Below are positions 6,316 through 6,670 of a stretch of 6,670 bases of DNA, in pieces. Numbering within the stretch: position 1 is the stretch's first letter; the number at the start of each line of letters is the position of its first letter. Source of the DNA: Bacteroidota bacterium (lineage in GTDB: Bacteria > Bacteroidota > Bacteroidia > B-17B0 > B-17BO); assembly GCA_947462425.1 (NCBI GenBank), contig CANHPI010000153.1, forward strand, positions 1-6,670, written 5' to 3'. The notes beneath the pieces are model-generated. The model did no database searches. It saw only the letters and a program-made list of their open reading frames with translations, and had not been told where the DNA came from. Both the position numbers and the translations under genes were made by a program.

Positions 6316-6670
6316 CTAATGTTGATAGCATCTTCCGTTAGAACTTGAAGTCATTCTCCTGCATCTACTTCCTTTTTTAGTAGTTCCAGTGCATTGAGTG
6401 GAAGTGGAACCACTGTAAGTTGGTTTACTACAATTTTCCTCAGTTTTGTTTTTCGAATCATCACCATTCAATTGTGCTTCGTGGCTATAACAATAACCGC
6501 TAGCATTTAATGTTTTCCTTTTACATCTGTGTCCAGCTTTAGTTATTCCATTACATTGAGTCGATTCTGTTACTTTGTTTTCATTCTTTTTATTGGCCGA
6601 TTTAGTATTCATCCACGACCAACATTTAACACAAAGTGTATTTTCTATCAATTCTTCTTGTTCGTCTTCT
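6316..6670 (-). CDS. Tandem CCCH-module protein (DUF5763-like), 5' partial
   Basis: The frame is open to the right edge of the window, so the N-terminus is probably missing. The TTG at 6651 is not a convincing start, because an acidic stretch (E-D-E-Q-E-E-L) is read in frame upstream of it. An internal ATG at 6612 could start a shorter protein, but would leave out a C-V-K-C pair just before it. Two copies of a 27-residue module end with the same spacing, C-X9-C-X10-C-X2-H, and share T-Q-C-x-G-x-T-x-x-G-x-R-C-[KR]-R-x-T and G-x-C-Y-x-H. A 27-residue linker rich in Lys, Glu, Asn and Ser joins them, and the protein stops right after the second His. The motif resembles short Bacteroidota modules that I recall as DUF5763. 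The spacing suggests zinc binding, and the basic residues could allow nucleic acid contact, but neither is shown. No signal peptide or membrane segment is seen in the visible part. Confidence 0.75.
   Translation of the reverse strand, partial: EDEQEELIENTLCVKCWSWMNTKSANKKNENKVTESTQCNGITKAGHRCKRKTLNASGYCYSHEAQLNGDDSKNKTEENCSKPTYSGSTSTQCTGTTKKGSRCRRMTSSSNGRCYQH
6319..6399 (-). repeat. CCCH module copy 2
   Basis: The module runs from T-Q-C-T-G-T-T-K-K-G to G-R-C-Y-Q-H and is immediately followed by the stop codon. It has the same length and ligand spacing as copy 1, but diverged loop residues (SSSN in place of LNAS). Confidence 0.75.
6481..6561 (-). repeat. CCCH module copy 1
   Basis: The module runs from T-Q-C-N-G-I-T-K-A-G to G-Y-C-Y-S-H. 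The ligand spacing is C-X9-C-X10-C-X2-H, identical to copy 2, and it is followed by the acidic/basic linker that leads to copy 2. Confidence 0.75.

Noticed and set aside
6305..6316. Palindrome gtttttaaaaac at the end of the Cys/His-module gene as a terminator
   Set aside because: It is a short AT palindrome with almost no loop, overlaps the stop codon and lacks a T tract after a stable stem.

Overview
The window is AT-rich and looks like a piece of a Bacteroidota chromosome. Three things point there: a PKD-repeat surface protein ending in a type IX secretion system (T9SS) type B sorting domain, a PorP/SprF-family outer-membrane protein directly behind it, and a promoter-like TTG-N19-TAnnTTTG sequence of the kind used by this phylum. 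The lack of clear Shine-Dalgarno sequences before the starts also fits. The sequence does not allow a genus call.

Layout. Positions 1-4709 hold four rightward genes that are nearly end to end. They are a very large PKD adhesin whose start lies before the window (1-2553), a PorP/SprF-like protein whose ATG follows the adhesin stop codon with no gap (2554-3642), a small exported SNase-fold nuclease 9 bases later (3652-4119), and an exported protein of unknown function 20 bases later (4140-4709). Positions 4710-4996 are a convergent intergenic region with two hairpins, one resembling a rightward terminator and one longer and possibly bidirectional. A leftward lipoprotein gene with MORN_2-type repeats and a DUF3761-like C-terminus follows (4997-5983). 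A 332-base gap (5984-6315) carries its likely promoter. The window ends in a leftward gene that runs off the right edge and encodes two exact-spaced C-X9-C-X10-C-X2-H modules (6316-6670).

How the genes fit together. The adhesin and the PorP/SprF protein form a familiar pair: the adhesin would cross the outer membrane through T9SS guided by its C-terminal domain, and the PorP/SprF-like partner would support its secretion or attachment. The nuclease and the unknown protein both carry Sec signal peptides and may share the transcript, so this side encodes envelope or extracellular products. The leftward genes appear independent of that operon. I see no RNA genes, CRISPR array, transposase or attachment site. 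I did not find a clearly new multi-gene system. The less routine items are the lipoprotein's repeat/DUF3761 architecture, the tandem Cys/His modules, the unassigned exported protein, and the 62-base imperfect palindrome between the convergent genes.
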